Shown: piece by piece, positions 12,839 through 19,634 of the stretch | Numbering within the stretch: the first letter of the stretch is position 1 | Layout: each line of letters begins with the position of its first letter | Assembly: GCF_028401955.1 (NCBI RefSeq) | Contig: NZ_JAQOTJ010000025.1 | Span: 1-41,227 of the forward strand | Origin: Bacillus sp. BP-3 | Lineage (GTDB): Bacteria > Bacillota > Bacilli > Bacillales > Bacillaceae_G | DNA length: 41,227 bases | Direction: 5' to 3' | Program-made: the position numbers and the translations under genes | Notes under the pieces: model-generated | What the model saw: the letters and a program-made list of their open reading frames with translations, nothing else | Databases searched by the model: none | What the model was told of the DNA's origin: nothing

Positions 12839-12872
12839 ATTGGTAGCGGTAAAATGTATATAATTTACCAAT
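12839..12872. promoter_or_regulatory. Inverted repeat around a TATAAT box
   Basis: attggta (12839-12845) and taccaat (12866-12872) flank atgtatataatt, with a second ggtaaa/tttacc pair nested inside. It follows the XRE gene and precedes the DUF3862 gene; it may be an operator for that gene's promoter. Confidence 0.35.
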
Positions 12873-12878
12873 AAGAAG

Positions 12879-12906
12879 AAGAGAGCGACTATGCTCTCTT
12901 TTTTCT
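12879..12906 (+). terminator. Intrinsic terminator after the XRE repressor
   Basis: agagagc / gctctct with a 6-base loop (gactat) followed by a T-rich run. Separates the repressor from the DUF3862 gene. Confidence 0.75.
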
Positions 12907-13001
12907 TTTTTGTTTCGACATGATATGACAAAAGACAAACATTTAATTTGTTATCATATATTTGGAAATCTTACATTTTACATACTGGAGGACAAATTAT
13001 T

Positions 13002-13418
13002 ATGAAAAAACCATTCTATAAAAAATGGTGGTTCTGGGTTATCGTTGTTATTATCGTAGCTGCTGCAGCTGGTGGTAGTGGTAGTAAAAAAGAAGAAGCT
13101 AAAAATACTTCTACAGAACCAAAACAAGAGGTTAAACAAGAACAACCGAAGAAGGAAGAACCTAAGAAAGAAGAATCTAAAAACAAGCCTGGAGTTAGTA
13201 AAGCTGAGTTTGATAAAATTCAAAACGGTATGTCATATGAAGAAGTTAAAAACATAATTGGCAGTGATGGTGAAGTTTTATCTGAGACAGGACAAAAAGG
13301 TGATCAATTTCACACAATTATGTACAAATGGGATGGAGAAAAAGGCCTTGGAGCAAATGCAAACTTCACATTCCAAGAAGAAAAATTAGCAAATAAATCA
13401 CAATTCGGATTGAAATAA
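13002..13418 (+). CDS. Membrane-anchored DUF3862-type protein, 138 aa (likely lysogenic-conversion gene)
   Basis: A short basic head (MKKPFYKKWW) leads into one membrane segment (FWVIVVIIVAAAAGG), then a Lys/Glu/Gln-rich linker (about 28-65) and a folded domain (70-138): V-S-K-A-E-F-D-K-I-Q-N-G-M-S-Y-E-E-V-K-N-I-I-G, G-D-Q-F-H-T-I-M-Y-K-W-D-G. That is the DUF3862/SmpA-like pattern of extracellular BLIP-fold domains. GGAGG precedes the ATG; a longer frame from 12948 lacks support. It stands alone between terminators beside a lysogeny repressor, so expression from the prophage is likely. Superinfection exclusion is possible but unproven. Confidence 0.8.
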   Translation: MKKPFYKKWWFWVIVVIIVAAAAGGSGSKKEEAKNTSTEPKQEVKQEQPKKEEPKKEESKNKPGVSKAEFDKIQNGMSYEEVKNIIGSDGEVLSETGQKGDQFHTIMYKWDGEKGLGANANFTFQEEKLANKSQFGLK

Positions 13419-13446
13419 GTACTCGAAAGAGTGCTTTTCTTTTTCA
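13416..13446 (+). terminator. Terminator after the DUF3862 gene
   Basis: agtactc / gagtgct around gaaa, then ttttcttttt. Ends the monocistronic DUF3862 transcript. Confidence 0.7.
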
Positions 13447-13578
13447 ATAAAAAAGGCCCCGCGTAAACGGAGCTGACAAAGGAGTAACTTCATAGTACAT
13501 AAGATCCGCTAGTTGTGCAAAAAGATAAAAATGGATTTTCTACTTAACAAAGTGACATTTTTATATGTATTAAAAATG

Positions 13579-13614
13579 GAGAAGACCGCCAATAATTGAC
13601 GGTCTTCTCTTTTT
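13579..13614 (+). terminator. Strong hairpin terminator upstream of the rep leader
   Basis: gagaagaccg (13579-13588) and cggtcttctc (13600-13609) form a perfect 10-bp stem, followed by ttttt. It insulates the plasmid module. The rest of 13447-13700 shows no gene; it is A/T-rich. Confidence 0.75.
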
Positions 13615-13698
13615 GTCTTCTTTTTTCGCTATTAATCTGCTAAGATGTTGAGTAGAGAAACATATTTTCGCAAATAAATAAATTTATATAAAACTAAA

Positions 13699-13812
13699 AA
13701 ACCCCCGGCTCAGTTTTTAGATGGTCGATAGGTTGGTCGCCAAGACACCATTTAAAAACTCCGAAAGCAGAGGTTTTGTAAGTTACGTCATTTAGTTGTT
13801 GCTATCTATAAC
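13699..13812 (-). ncRNA. Putative antisense RNA controlling repA
   Basis: Transcript antisense to the repA leader. The promoter on the minus strand is TTGTAT, 17 bp, TATGAT (13847 to 13819), giving a start near 13812. The RNA would run about 110 nt and end after the long stem agtttttaaatggt / accatctaaaaact and then ggggg and tttttt. The loop carries CTTGGCGACCAA, containing a YUNR-type TTGG and the string TTGGCG known from kissing loops of several plasmid antisense RNAs. Typical for RepA_N plasmids of Gram-positives such as pSK41; function is inferred. Confidence 0.6.
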
Positions 13813-13906
13813 GATAGTATCATAACTTCAAAAAAACGTAAATACAAATCCTCTACTTTCCTATACCCAATTTTAAGCCGGGGAGGAAAATGGAGGGTTT
13901 TTTGTT
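13700..13906 (+). promoter_or_regulatory. repA leader with long-range pairing that can hide the ribosome site
   Basis: aaaaaacccccggct near 13697-13711 can pair with agccgggg...gggtttttt near 13873-13901, burying the GGGGAGG/GGAGGG ribosome-site region of repA. Inside lies the stem agtttttagatggt / accatttaaaaact. Antisense RNA binding would shift this balance, giving translational control of copy number. Confidence 0.5.
13819..13847 (-). promoter_or_regulatory. Promoter of the rep antisense RNA
   Basis: Minus strand TTGTAT (13847-13842), exactly 17 bp, TATGAT (13824-13819); close to sigma-A consensus and pointing away from repA. Confidence 0.55.
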
Positions 13907-14938
13907 ATGTATACAAAGAAACAAGGTCAAAAAATATCTGGAAAACAAGCAACAAAAGAAGCGTATATAAAATTACATGAATTTCTAATGTTTGATGAAA
14001 ATTACCGCACACTATCTTCAAATGCTAAATTACTTTATTCATTCTTACGAAATAAAGTTACATATTTCAAGATAATTACAGAAGAAGCTGAAATGACAGG
14101 AGCAGGAACACGTTCTTATCGTGATGATGAAGGTTATATTTTCTGTATAGCTGATAACACTGAGCTTTGTTATATCCTAAATGTTGCAGAGTCAACGCTG
14201 ATCCGTGTAAAGAAAGAGCTTCATACATTTGGTCTTTTGTCAGAAGTGAATATAAAGGACAAGGCTAATCGTATTTATGTATTAGATCCAGTTGATTTAC
14301 AAGAACGTTGGGAATACATACAGACAATTAATAATCTACGTCAGGAAAAGAAAAAAACAAACCAAGAAAAAGCAAAGAAACATGCTGAGAAAAAGAAAAA
14401 TTCTCGTAACTTGCAAAATGAAAGTCACGGTAACTTGCAAAATGAAAGTCACGGTAACTTGCAAAATGAAAGTAAATTAGAACTTAATCTATCTGATTTA
14501 GAACTTAATATTTTTGAATTTAAACCTAAACATCTATCTATCTGGAACAAAGTGAAAAGTACAAGTCTCTTTGAGACAACTCAAATTGTTATTGGAAGAA
14601 AGATAGATAGAATGAATGATAAAAAATTAGAAGTTATTGTTTCTTTATTTGAAATATACAAATCTGCAATAAATGAAGTAGCATTTAACGCTGTTTTGAA
14701 TCGCGTATTAGATTCCACAGTTCGTACAAGCTTTAAAGGATTACTTGAGAAATCGCTTAAAACAGAGATAGCTAGCATACCAATAGGAGAACAACCGTCA
14801 CTTCGAAAAGAATTGGTTCCAGATTGGGTTAAAAAACAAGATGAAGAAGCTGAAACGGAACAAACAGGAACAAAGTTATCACTTGATGAAGAACAGCGTT
14901 TACTTGATGAAGAACTAAAAAAATACAAGAGGGCCTAA
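13907..14938 (+). CDS. repA: RepA_N-family plasmid replication initiator
   Basis: 343 residues. The N-terminal domain (about 18-130) fits RepA_N: Y-I-K-L-H-E-F-L-M-F, YRTLSSNAKLLYSFLRNKV (33-51), then D-D-E-G-Y-I-F-C, STLIRVKKELHTFGLL and NRIYVLDPVD. This domain binds iterons. A basic linker contains three copies of NLQNESHG (168-190), whose DNA forms three 24-bp iterons. The C-terminal helical half is family-variable. GGAGGG precedes the ATG. RepA_N proteins start theta replication of low-copy plasmids; with ParMR it makes the lysogen a plasmid. It is unrelated to the phage initiator at 4571-5380. Confidence 0.9.
   Translation: MYTKKQGQKISGKQATKEAYIKLHEFLMFDENYRTLSSNAKLLYSFLRNKVTYFKIITEEAEMTGAGTRSYRDDEGYIFCIADNTELCYILNVAESTLIRVKKELHTFGLLSEVNIKDKANRIYVLDPVDLQERWEYIQTINNLRQEKKKTNQEKAKKHAEKKKNSRNLQNESHGNLQNESHGNLQNESKLELNLSDLELNIFEFKPKHLSIWNKVKSTSLFETTQIVIGRKIDRMNDKKLEVIVSLFEIYKSAINEVAFNAVLNRVLDSTVRTSFKGLLEKSLKTEIASIPIGEQPSLRKELVPDWVKKQDEEAETEQTGTKLSLDEEQRLLDEELKKYKRA
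14407..14473. repeat. Three 24-bp direct repeats inside repA: probable plasmid origin
   Basis: taacttgcaaaatgaaagtc plus acgg repeats at 14407-14430 and 14431-14454, with a third partial copy at 14455-14473. RepA_N plasmids usually have their origin as iterons inside the rep gene, in the linker-coding region as here. Confidence 0.7.
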
Positions 14939-15275
14939 TCTCCCTCTTGATTATTAATAATGAATAATTTCACGTACCATAACTAATGTACAAATAAGAT
15001 TTTCGGTTTGTAGGGAGGATTGTAGACGGCTGACGAGGATTCTGCAAGGTCATGGCTATATGATTTTTATATATTTATAGTTAGAGCGAAGACAGTTGGC
15101 GGAGCTATAGCGAGGCAATAAATAGAAATATATTTATTGTCATAATTAATTTTGAAGTTTAATACAATTATTCTATAAAACTTCAATAAACTGTTTTCGT
15201 GAAACTTAATTTGTTGTATAATCTGAGTATAAATATTGAAGTTTTACCTAATAATTAGAGAAAGGTTGTGTTTTT
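14939..15275. other. repA-parM intergenic region: likely parC centromere and par promoter
   Basis: 337 bp without a gene. Repeated ttgaagttt elements occur at 15151-15160, inverted at 15177-15186 (aaaacttcaa) and again at 15234-15244 (attgaagtttt), around a TATAAT at 15217-15222. In type II partition systems ParR binds direct or inverted repeats just upstream of parM and represses it. The left half (15000-15120) has no clear repeat. Confidence 0.5.
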
Positions 15276-16286
15276 GTGAAAAAAGTATTAGTTCTAGATC
15301 ACGGAAACGGTAATGTTAAAGGAAGAAGTGAAATAGTAGAAGGCGTTTTGCCATCATTAGTGGCCTTTAAAAAAGACGTAGGCGAATCAATAACTGGAAA
15401 GAAAACACGTTTAAAGACCTACGAAATAGAAGGTGTTGAATATGTGTGGGGTAAAGATATCACGAAGGTAAAAGATGTATTTACTACTTACGGATTCCAA
15501 AACAGATATAAAGAACCTTTATACAAAGTACTAACAAGTATTGCTCTTGCTGATCTTGCTCTTAAGAGTAAAGTGCAACCAACTGATGAAGTAATTGTGA
15601 TTACAGGTGTACCAAGTAATGAGATTGGAACAGAAGCAGCGAATGAATTAAAGTATGTATTTGAAGGATTACATACGGTAAAAGTTGATGGTAAAACTGT
15701 AAAAGTGAATGTAGAAGAGGTAATTATTCTTCCTCAACCAATTGGAACAGTTATGAGTAAGTATTTAGATGAAGAAGGCTTTGTAGCAGATGATCGTTAT
15801 GAAGATATCCGTGTTGGCGTGATTGATATCGGTACTGGAACAACTGACTTGGATTCTATCTATGGACTTCGCCGCGAAAATGAATTTAAATCTGTTGAAG
15901 CTGGCATGAAGGATGTTTATCAAATCATTGCAGATTATATTAACTCTCAAAACTCTAATGCGAAAGTTGAATATTACCACGTAGAACCGTTTTTTGAAGA
16001 AGGGAAGTATAAACTATCAGAACGCCACATTATTGATTTTGAAGCAATCAAACCAAAAGCAGTATTTCAAGTAGCTGAGAAGATTAAACAAGGAATTAAA
16101 AACGCTTGGAAAACGTTTGATCGTTTCGACGAAATCATTATAACAGGTGGTGGTGCTAAACTGTTTTCTAATCATATAGAAAGTTTAGTTGGAAGTGTGA
16201 ATGTACCAGAAAAACCACAACAAGCAAACGCAGAAGGATTTTTCAAATACGGAATGTTTAAAGTGAGTGAAGAAGATGGCAAATAA
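15276..16286 (+). CDS. parM: ParM-type actin-like plasmid segregation ATPase
   Basis: 336 residues of actin/Hsp70 fold. Phosphate-1 loop VLDHGNGNVKG (6-16), phosphate-2 loop GVIDIGTGTTDLD (181-193) and adenosine loop IIITGGGAKLF (287-297) are all present. Its filaments push sister plasmids apart after ParR-parC caps one end. GTG start at 15276 with AGAGAAAGG upstream (somewhat long spacing). It overlaps the parR-like gene by 11 bp, giving an operon. It belongs to the bacterial ParM/Alp group seen on large Bacillus plasmids, not to MreB. Confidence 0.92.
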   Translation: MKKVLVLDHGNGNVKGRSEIVEGVLPSLVAFKKDVGESITGKKTRLKTYEIEGVEYVWGKDITKVKDVFTTYGFQNRYKEPLYKVLTSIALADLALKSKVQPTDEVIVITGVPSNEIGTEAANELKYVFEGLHTVKVDGKTVKVNVEEVIILPQPIGTVMSKYLDEEGFVADDRYEDIRVGVIDIGTGTTDLDSIYGLRRENEFKSVEAGMKDVYQIIADYINSQNSNAKVEYYHVEPFFEEGKYKLSERHIIDFEAIKPKAVFQVAEKIKQGIKNAWKTFDRFDEIIITGGGAKLFSNHIESLVGSVNVPEKPQQANAEGFFKYGMFKVSEEDGK

Positions 16287-16542
16287 AATTTATCAATTCA
16301 GTTATGATGATGAGTTAGATAAAGACATTCATGAGTGGATCAATAGTATTCCAAGAAGCCGTAAGGCAGAAACTGTACGTCATGCGATACGTTATTACAT
16401 TGCGAGTAATGGTGGTAGTAGTGGCATTCATATGCCAAATGTAACAGCAACAGGAACGAATATTGTTATAGAAGAATCACCTGTTAAGCAAGAAGAAACT
16501 AAAAAGAAAAGACCTAAGTTATCGACTGACGGTGGTTTCTAA
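16276..16542 (+). CDS. parR: ParR-like centromere-binding adaptor, 88 aa
   Basis: 88 residues. The N-terminal part resembles a ribbon-helix-helix fold: MANKIYQFSYDDELDKDIHE, then W-I-N-S-I-P-R-S-R-K-A-E-T-V-R-H-A-I-R-Y-Y-I. The disordered C-terminus ends RPKLSTDGGF, basic-hydrophobic as in ParR tails that contact ParM. ATG at 16276, inside the parM 3' end. It would bind parC repeats upstream of parM, both to tether DNA and to autoregulate. Called mainly from fold pattern and position after parM. Confidence 0.82.
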   Translation: MANKIYQFSYDDELDKDIHEWINSIPRSRKAETVRHAIRYYIASNGGSSGIHMPNVTATGTNIVIEESPVKQEETKKKRPKLSTDGGF

Positions 16543-16544
16543 AT

Positions 16545-16590
16545 AAAAAAAGAAAGCACTCTCTACTTTGGCGGCAGAAGTGCTTTCGCT
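16545..16590. terminator. Hairpin after parMR
   Basis: gaaagcact / agtgctttc, 9-bp perfect stem with a loop of about 18 bases. The poly-A run on its left (aaaaaaagaaag) makes it a good terminator on the minus strand and a weaker one for parMR. Confidence 0.5.
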
Positions 16591-16673
16591 GAATCATTAA
16601 CAAAATAATGATACGTTAATTTTAGCATAACTTGTCAGATGTTCAAATAATATTATTTTAGACATACACACCA

Positions 16674-16766
16674 CTCTCCCTCTCTTTTTTCTAAAATTCT
16701 AGGAATAGTGGAATTTTGGAATTGTGACCGTGAGATAACGAGAGGGAGGGAGGTTGAAAACGAAAG
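16674..16766 (+). promoter_or_regulatory. Leader with pyrimidine/purine tracts and 8-bp tandem repeats
   Basis: CTCTCCCTCTC (16674-16684) can pair with GAGAGGGAGGG (16740-16750), near the ribosome site of the next gene. Between them is a tandem aggaatag-tggaattt-tggaattg array of period 8. Suggests autoregulation or an RNA leader; speculative. Confidence 0.3.
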
Positions 16767-16777
16767 GGGAGAGTGAC

Positions 16778-17158
16778 ATGAACAATGTTAACCCTATGTT
16801 CGAACCTCGAAAACAATATACTAAAATACAAAACTTACAAACTCGTAAAACTCGTTCTGACAAAAAGAAAGACATAAAAATACCTGTAAATGAAACACAA
16901 CGACAAATGATAAGACTTACCGCATACAAAAATGGATTAACAACTACACAACATATGTCTAAATTAATAACAGAACACGTCAGAATTGATTATATAAGCG
17001 AAATACATGCATACGAATATAAAGACACTAAGAAGTACATTCATGCGAAACTGGAACAGGAAATACATTCTAAGCTTGTTTGTTTAGCAGTAGAATGGGG
17101 AGTTTCACAAAGAGCAGCTGCAACACGCATTTTATGCTTTGCATTACGTACAATGTGA
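16778..17158 (+). CDS. Putative double ribbon-helix-helix regulator, 126 aa
   Basis: A basic N-terminus (1-35) is followed by two related segments: IPVNETQRQMIRLTAYKNGL (T-T-T-Q-H-M-S-K-L-I-T) and, about 60 residues later, A-K-L-E-Q-E-I-H-S-K-L-V-C-L-A-V-E-W-G-V-S-Q-R-A-A-A-T-R-I-L. Each looks like strand-helix-helix of Arc/MetJ type, so one chain may hold an intramolecular RHH pair. AAAGGGGAGAG precedes the ATG. It follows parMR and precedes another RHH-like gene, so plasmid-copy or partition regulation is plausible. Not assigned to a named family. Confidence 0.6.
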   Translation: MNNVNPMFEPRKQYTKIQNLQTRKTRSDKKKDIKIPVNETQRQMIRLTAYKNGLTTTQHMSKLITEHVRIDYISEIHAYEYKDTKKYIHAKLEQEIHSKLVCLAVEWGVSQRAAATRILCFALRTM

Positions 17159-17169
17159 GAGGTGACAGC

Positions 17170-17700
17170 ATGTACAGTAAATATGATGTGATGACAAAAG
17201 AAATACAGCTTATGAGTGAATTGAATTGGTGGGAACGGACTAAAATCCAATTAAGTTTAAAAGAGAAATATAGCTTTGAAGTTAAAATGCTGAAAATATA
17301 TCTATTTCGAATGAACATCATTATTGAAGATATGGAGGATGAAGATTACGAGTGTACAGCTAGTGATTTAGCTGAGATTCTTATCGAAGACTTCCTTGAA
17401 CACATACGGTCCAAAAACAGTATGGAGCAGTTGTATCAAATTCTCGAAAGTAAGAAGCACTACACAGACCATGAATTACATTTCGATGAAGAAAATGAGC
17501 GATACGGGTCAATAAAAGTTAAGATTGATAGGAAAATATTACGGCGTGTGGAAGTATTTTTCTCGGATATGGCTCACTCCTTTCCGTTGCATGGTTATAC
17601 AGCTGATAAACTAATTAACATTTTAATGTGTGACTACATGAAACATTATGCTGAAGAACCTGGTAAGAAGTTATCGCTATTGAAAAGAAGATTTTCTTAA
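17170..17700 (+). CDS. Hypothetical RHH-like protein in the plasmid module, 176 aa
   Basis: Not recognised. 176 residues, acidic (M-E-D-E-D-Y-E-C-T-A-S-D-L-A-E-I-L-I-E-D-F). The C-terminus (K-V-K-I-D-R-K-I-L-R-R-V-E-V-F-F-S-D-M, then Y-T-A-D-K-L-I-N-I-L-M) has the strand-helix-helix order of ribbon-helix-helix proteins. GAGAGGTGA precedes the ATG at 17170, 11 bp after the preceding stop, so the pair is an operon. Possible partner of the double-RHH protein. Confidence 0.6.
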   Translation: MYSKYDVMTKEIQLMSELNWWERTKIQLSLKEKYSFEVKMLKIYLFRMNIIIEDMEDEDYECTASDLAEILIEDFLEHIRSKNSMEQLYQILESKKHYTDHELHFDEENERYGSIKVKIDRKILRRVEVFFSDMAHSFPLHGYTADKLINILMCDYMKHYAEEPGKKLSLLKRRFS

Positions 17701-17788
17701 CTTGTCCTCTTCTCCAATTTTTCGGATGTTTAGAAAATGAAATCATTGACTATCCTTGTACTAATAAATCAAGTGCAGGGGTGATTAG

Positions 17789-18025
17789 ATGAGTTGGCTT
17801 AACTTTGGAAAAGGAAGACGATCTAAGTTATCTAGATTTTTAGAAAAGAACAAAATAACACAGCAGGAATTAGCTGAAAGAAGTGGTGTAAGTAAATCTA
17901 CAATTAGTCGTGTATGTCAGGGAGATGAATTTTCACCAACTATGAAGAATGCTCAAAAAATTGTAGGTGCATTAAGGAAGATAACAAAAAGAGATACGAT
18001 TCATTACGATGATTTTTGGGTATAA
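17789..18025 (+). CDS. Small XRE-family HTH protein, 78 aa
   Basis: Helix-turn-helix: LSRFLEKNKITQQELAERSG, then V-S-K-S-T-I-S-R-V-C-Q-G-D. The end (T-K-R-D-T-I-H-Y-D-D-F-W-V) is short with no ligand domain. GCAGGGGTGA precedes the ATG. Third XRE-type regulator on the plus strand of this genome, at the far end of the plasmid module. It could regulate the plasmid genes or insulate them from the convergent lysis operon. Confidence 0.75.
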   Translation: MSWLNFGKGRRSKLSRFLEKNKITQQELAERSGVSKSTISRVCQGDEFSPTMKNAQKIVGALRKITKRDTIHYDDFWV

Positions 18026-18058
18026 AAAAAGAGCCGACTCATAAGAGACGGCTTTCTT
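18024..18058. terminator. Bidirectional terminator between plasmid and lysis modules
   Basis: aaaaaaagagccg / cggctttctt hairpin: A-rich on the left, T-rich on the right, so it can end both the plus-strand XRE transcript and the minus-strand lysis transcript. Confidence 0.7.
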
Positions 18059-18060
18059 AC

Positions 18061-19122
18061 TTACTTCATATATACATAGGCTTCATTTGCAGTAATATAG
18101 TATGTTTTACCACGACTGTTATGCACCTTGTACTGTGGTGAACCATTCACCATGACCTTTTCATCAATAGTAAATCCCAATCCTTCATCAAGCGTTCCAG
18201 CCACGTCTTTATCCTGCCAAGATGCAGAATCATAGAAACGTAGGTTGTCCACTTTAGACACAACACGTTTTCCTGCGACAGAACTTACAAAGCTTTTCTT
18301 CTCAAACTTGATGTAATCTGTATTGTTTTTAATCCACTGATCGCCACCTAAATTAAGCCATCCATTTCGTTCGGCATACACAACATAGGATTCTCCCTTG
18401 TTTAATTGGCGAATCACAGAGTAGCTTGTATCTGGTCCTTTACGTAAGTTGATATTATAACCTTGGATGTATGCAACACCATCAATTGCTGCTGTTTGTT
18501 GTTCAGCTGGCTTAGATGGTTGCTCTGGCACAGAAACATCAGAACTAGAATCATTGTATGCACGTTTCACGTCTGCTCGGAATTGAGCTTCTGAAACCCC
18601 GTGACTAGCTAAGTAGTCTAATGGATCCTCGTGGTCTGTTCCACCCAAATAATGCGTTACGTCTGAGTGTGTCCATAATCCTTTCTCGACTGAAATGCCA
18701 CGATCACTGAGGATTTTCGCAAGCAGCTTCACATATTTATCATATGAAAATTTGAATTTATCATAATCTGCTGTTTCACAAAGCTCTACGTGTACAAATC
18801 GAGCGTTTGCAGAAGCACCTGCACCCCATGCGCGATATTTTGTATCAGCAATCTGAATCGTTTCGTTCCAGTCTACTGCATAGTGAACAAATGCGTTGCG
18901 CCATGTACGAGACTCATAACGTTGAATATTAATTGCCGGAGCTTCTGGTGTCGCTGTACTGTGTGCTACAACACCTTCATACGCTCCTACGCCATAGCGA
19001 TATGCTTGTTTTGGTAAATCATCTATAATTAACGTTCTATCTGCAAATACTCCTGTAGAAAAGCTAAGCATGAACATTAGAGTCATAGATACAGAGGAAA
19101 CTAGTTTAATTGATTTTTTCAT
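18061..19122 (-). CDS. Secreted N-acetylmuramoyl-L-alanine amidase endolysin
   Basis: 353 residues. A clear signal peptide covers 1-27 (MKKSIKLVSS then hydrophobic, GVFA-D), unusual for a phage endolysin. The amidase_2/PGRP-like domain (about 35-185) has VVAHSTATPE (H54), NAFVHYAVDW, AWGAGASANARFVHVEL and WTHSDVTHYLGGTDHEDP (150-167), with H54, H152/H157 and the H164-D166 region as likely zinc or catalytic residues. An SH3-type domain follows (about 206-265: INLRKGPDTSYSVIRQL), then a C-terminal SH3-like wall-binding domain (280-353). It cuts the stem peptide from MurNAc. Start overlaps the holin stop (TAATG). Confidence 0.9.
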   Translation of the reverse strand: MKKSIKLVSSVSMTLMFMLSFSTGVFADRTLIIDDLPKQAYRYGVGAYEGVVAHSTATPEAPAINIQRYESRTWRNAFVHYAVDWNETIQIADTKYRAWGAGASANARFVHVELCETADYDKFKFSYDKYVKLLAKILSDRGISVEKGLWTHSDVTHYLGGTDHEDPLDYLASHGVSEAQFRADVKRAYNDSSSDVSVPEQPSKPAEQQTAAIDGVAYIQGYNINLRKGPDTSYSVIRQLNKGESYVVYAERNGWLNLGGDQWIKNNTDYIKFEKKSFVSSVAGKRVVSKVDNLRFYDSASWQDKDVAGTLDEGLGFTIDEKVMVNGSPQYKVHNSRGKTYYITANEAYVYMK

Positions 19123-19307
19123 TAAGCATTATCCCCTTTATCTTCGTGATCAGTCCAAATACCAAGTGAAATTCCAAGTGTGAATAAGTAAGGTAATAAC
19201 TCATCCACAAAAGTTTTAGCTTCAGTAAGTCCGAACTTTGTTAATAAAAAGCCAATCAATGAAGCGATTGCAACCCAAGTTTTCCAGTTTTTTAAACGTT
19301 TAGTCAT
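19122..19307 (-). CDS. Holin, phi LC3-like family
   Basis: 61 residues: basic head MTKRLKNWKTW, one hydrophobic helix (VAIASLIGFLLTKFG), a short amphipathic stretch and a second helix (LLPYLFTLGISLGIW), then an acidic tail TDHEDKGDNA. Size and layout fit small phi LC3-type holins that permeabilise the membrane at lysis. ATG at 19307 is preferred (AAAGGTG upstream) over GTG at 19319. Sits directly before the amidase. Confidence 0.8.
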   Translation of the reverse strand: MTKRLKNWKTWVAIASLIGFLLTKFGLTEAKTFVDELLPYLFTLGISLGIWTDHEDKGDNA

Positions 19308-19308
19308 A

Positions 19309-19533
19309 TTAAACATCACCTTTTCCTAAAATTTGTTTGATTTCTGTCACATCTTTTGACAAAGAACCGAATGCCTTTGCTTGTTCTTCAATAACACTTT
19401 GGTTTTTCTCAATAACTGACTGATATTTATTTTCTCGTTCCTTACTTTCTTTTCGTGAATCAAAAAAAAGCCAAACAAAAAGGACTGCTAAGAGTCCTTG
19501 TGACAAAGCTAATTTGAAAATCTCTTCCTGCAT
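19309..19533 (-). CDS. BhlA/UviB-like holin-associated protein, 74 aa
   Basis: One N-terminal membrane helix (FKLALSQGLLAVLFVWLFFD) is followed by a charged coiled-coil tail (SRKESKERENKYQSV, then VTEIKQILGKGDV). This is the BhlA/UviB pattern: bacteriocin-secretion or holin-like proteins next to Bacillus phage endolysins. ATG at 19533 has AAAGGAAG upstream. It forms a three-gene lysis cassette with the holin and amidase. It may be the holin proper or an antiholin. Confidence 0.82.
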   Translation of the reverse strand: MQEEIFKLALSQGLLAVLFVWLFFDSRKESKERENKYQSVIEKNQSVIEEQAKAFGSLSKDVTEIKQILGKGDV

Positions 19534-19553
19534 TATGTTCACTTCCTTTCAAA

Positions 19554-19589
19554 ATAATAAAAGAGAAGCAGGTTCTCCTCTTTTATTAT
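19554..19589. terminator. Terminator between tail and lysis genes
   Basis: ataataaaagag / ctcttttattat, a perfect 12-bp stem with a 12-base loop, A- and T-rich at its feet so active in both directions. The lysis cassette therefore may need its own promoter or read-through. Confidence 0.75.
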
Positions 19590-19634
19590 AAATTCTTTAT
19601 TTTATTTTAAATTGATGTTTATCAATGAAAAAAA

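Noticed and set aside
14407-14473. Tandem repeat in repA read as a CRISPR or protein-only repeat
   Set aside because: Units are contiguous at 24 bp in frame inside a RepA_N gene; in-gene iterons are the expected origin of this family.
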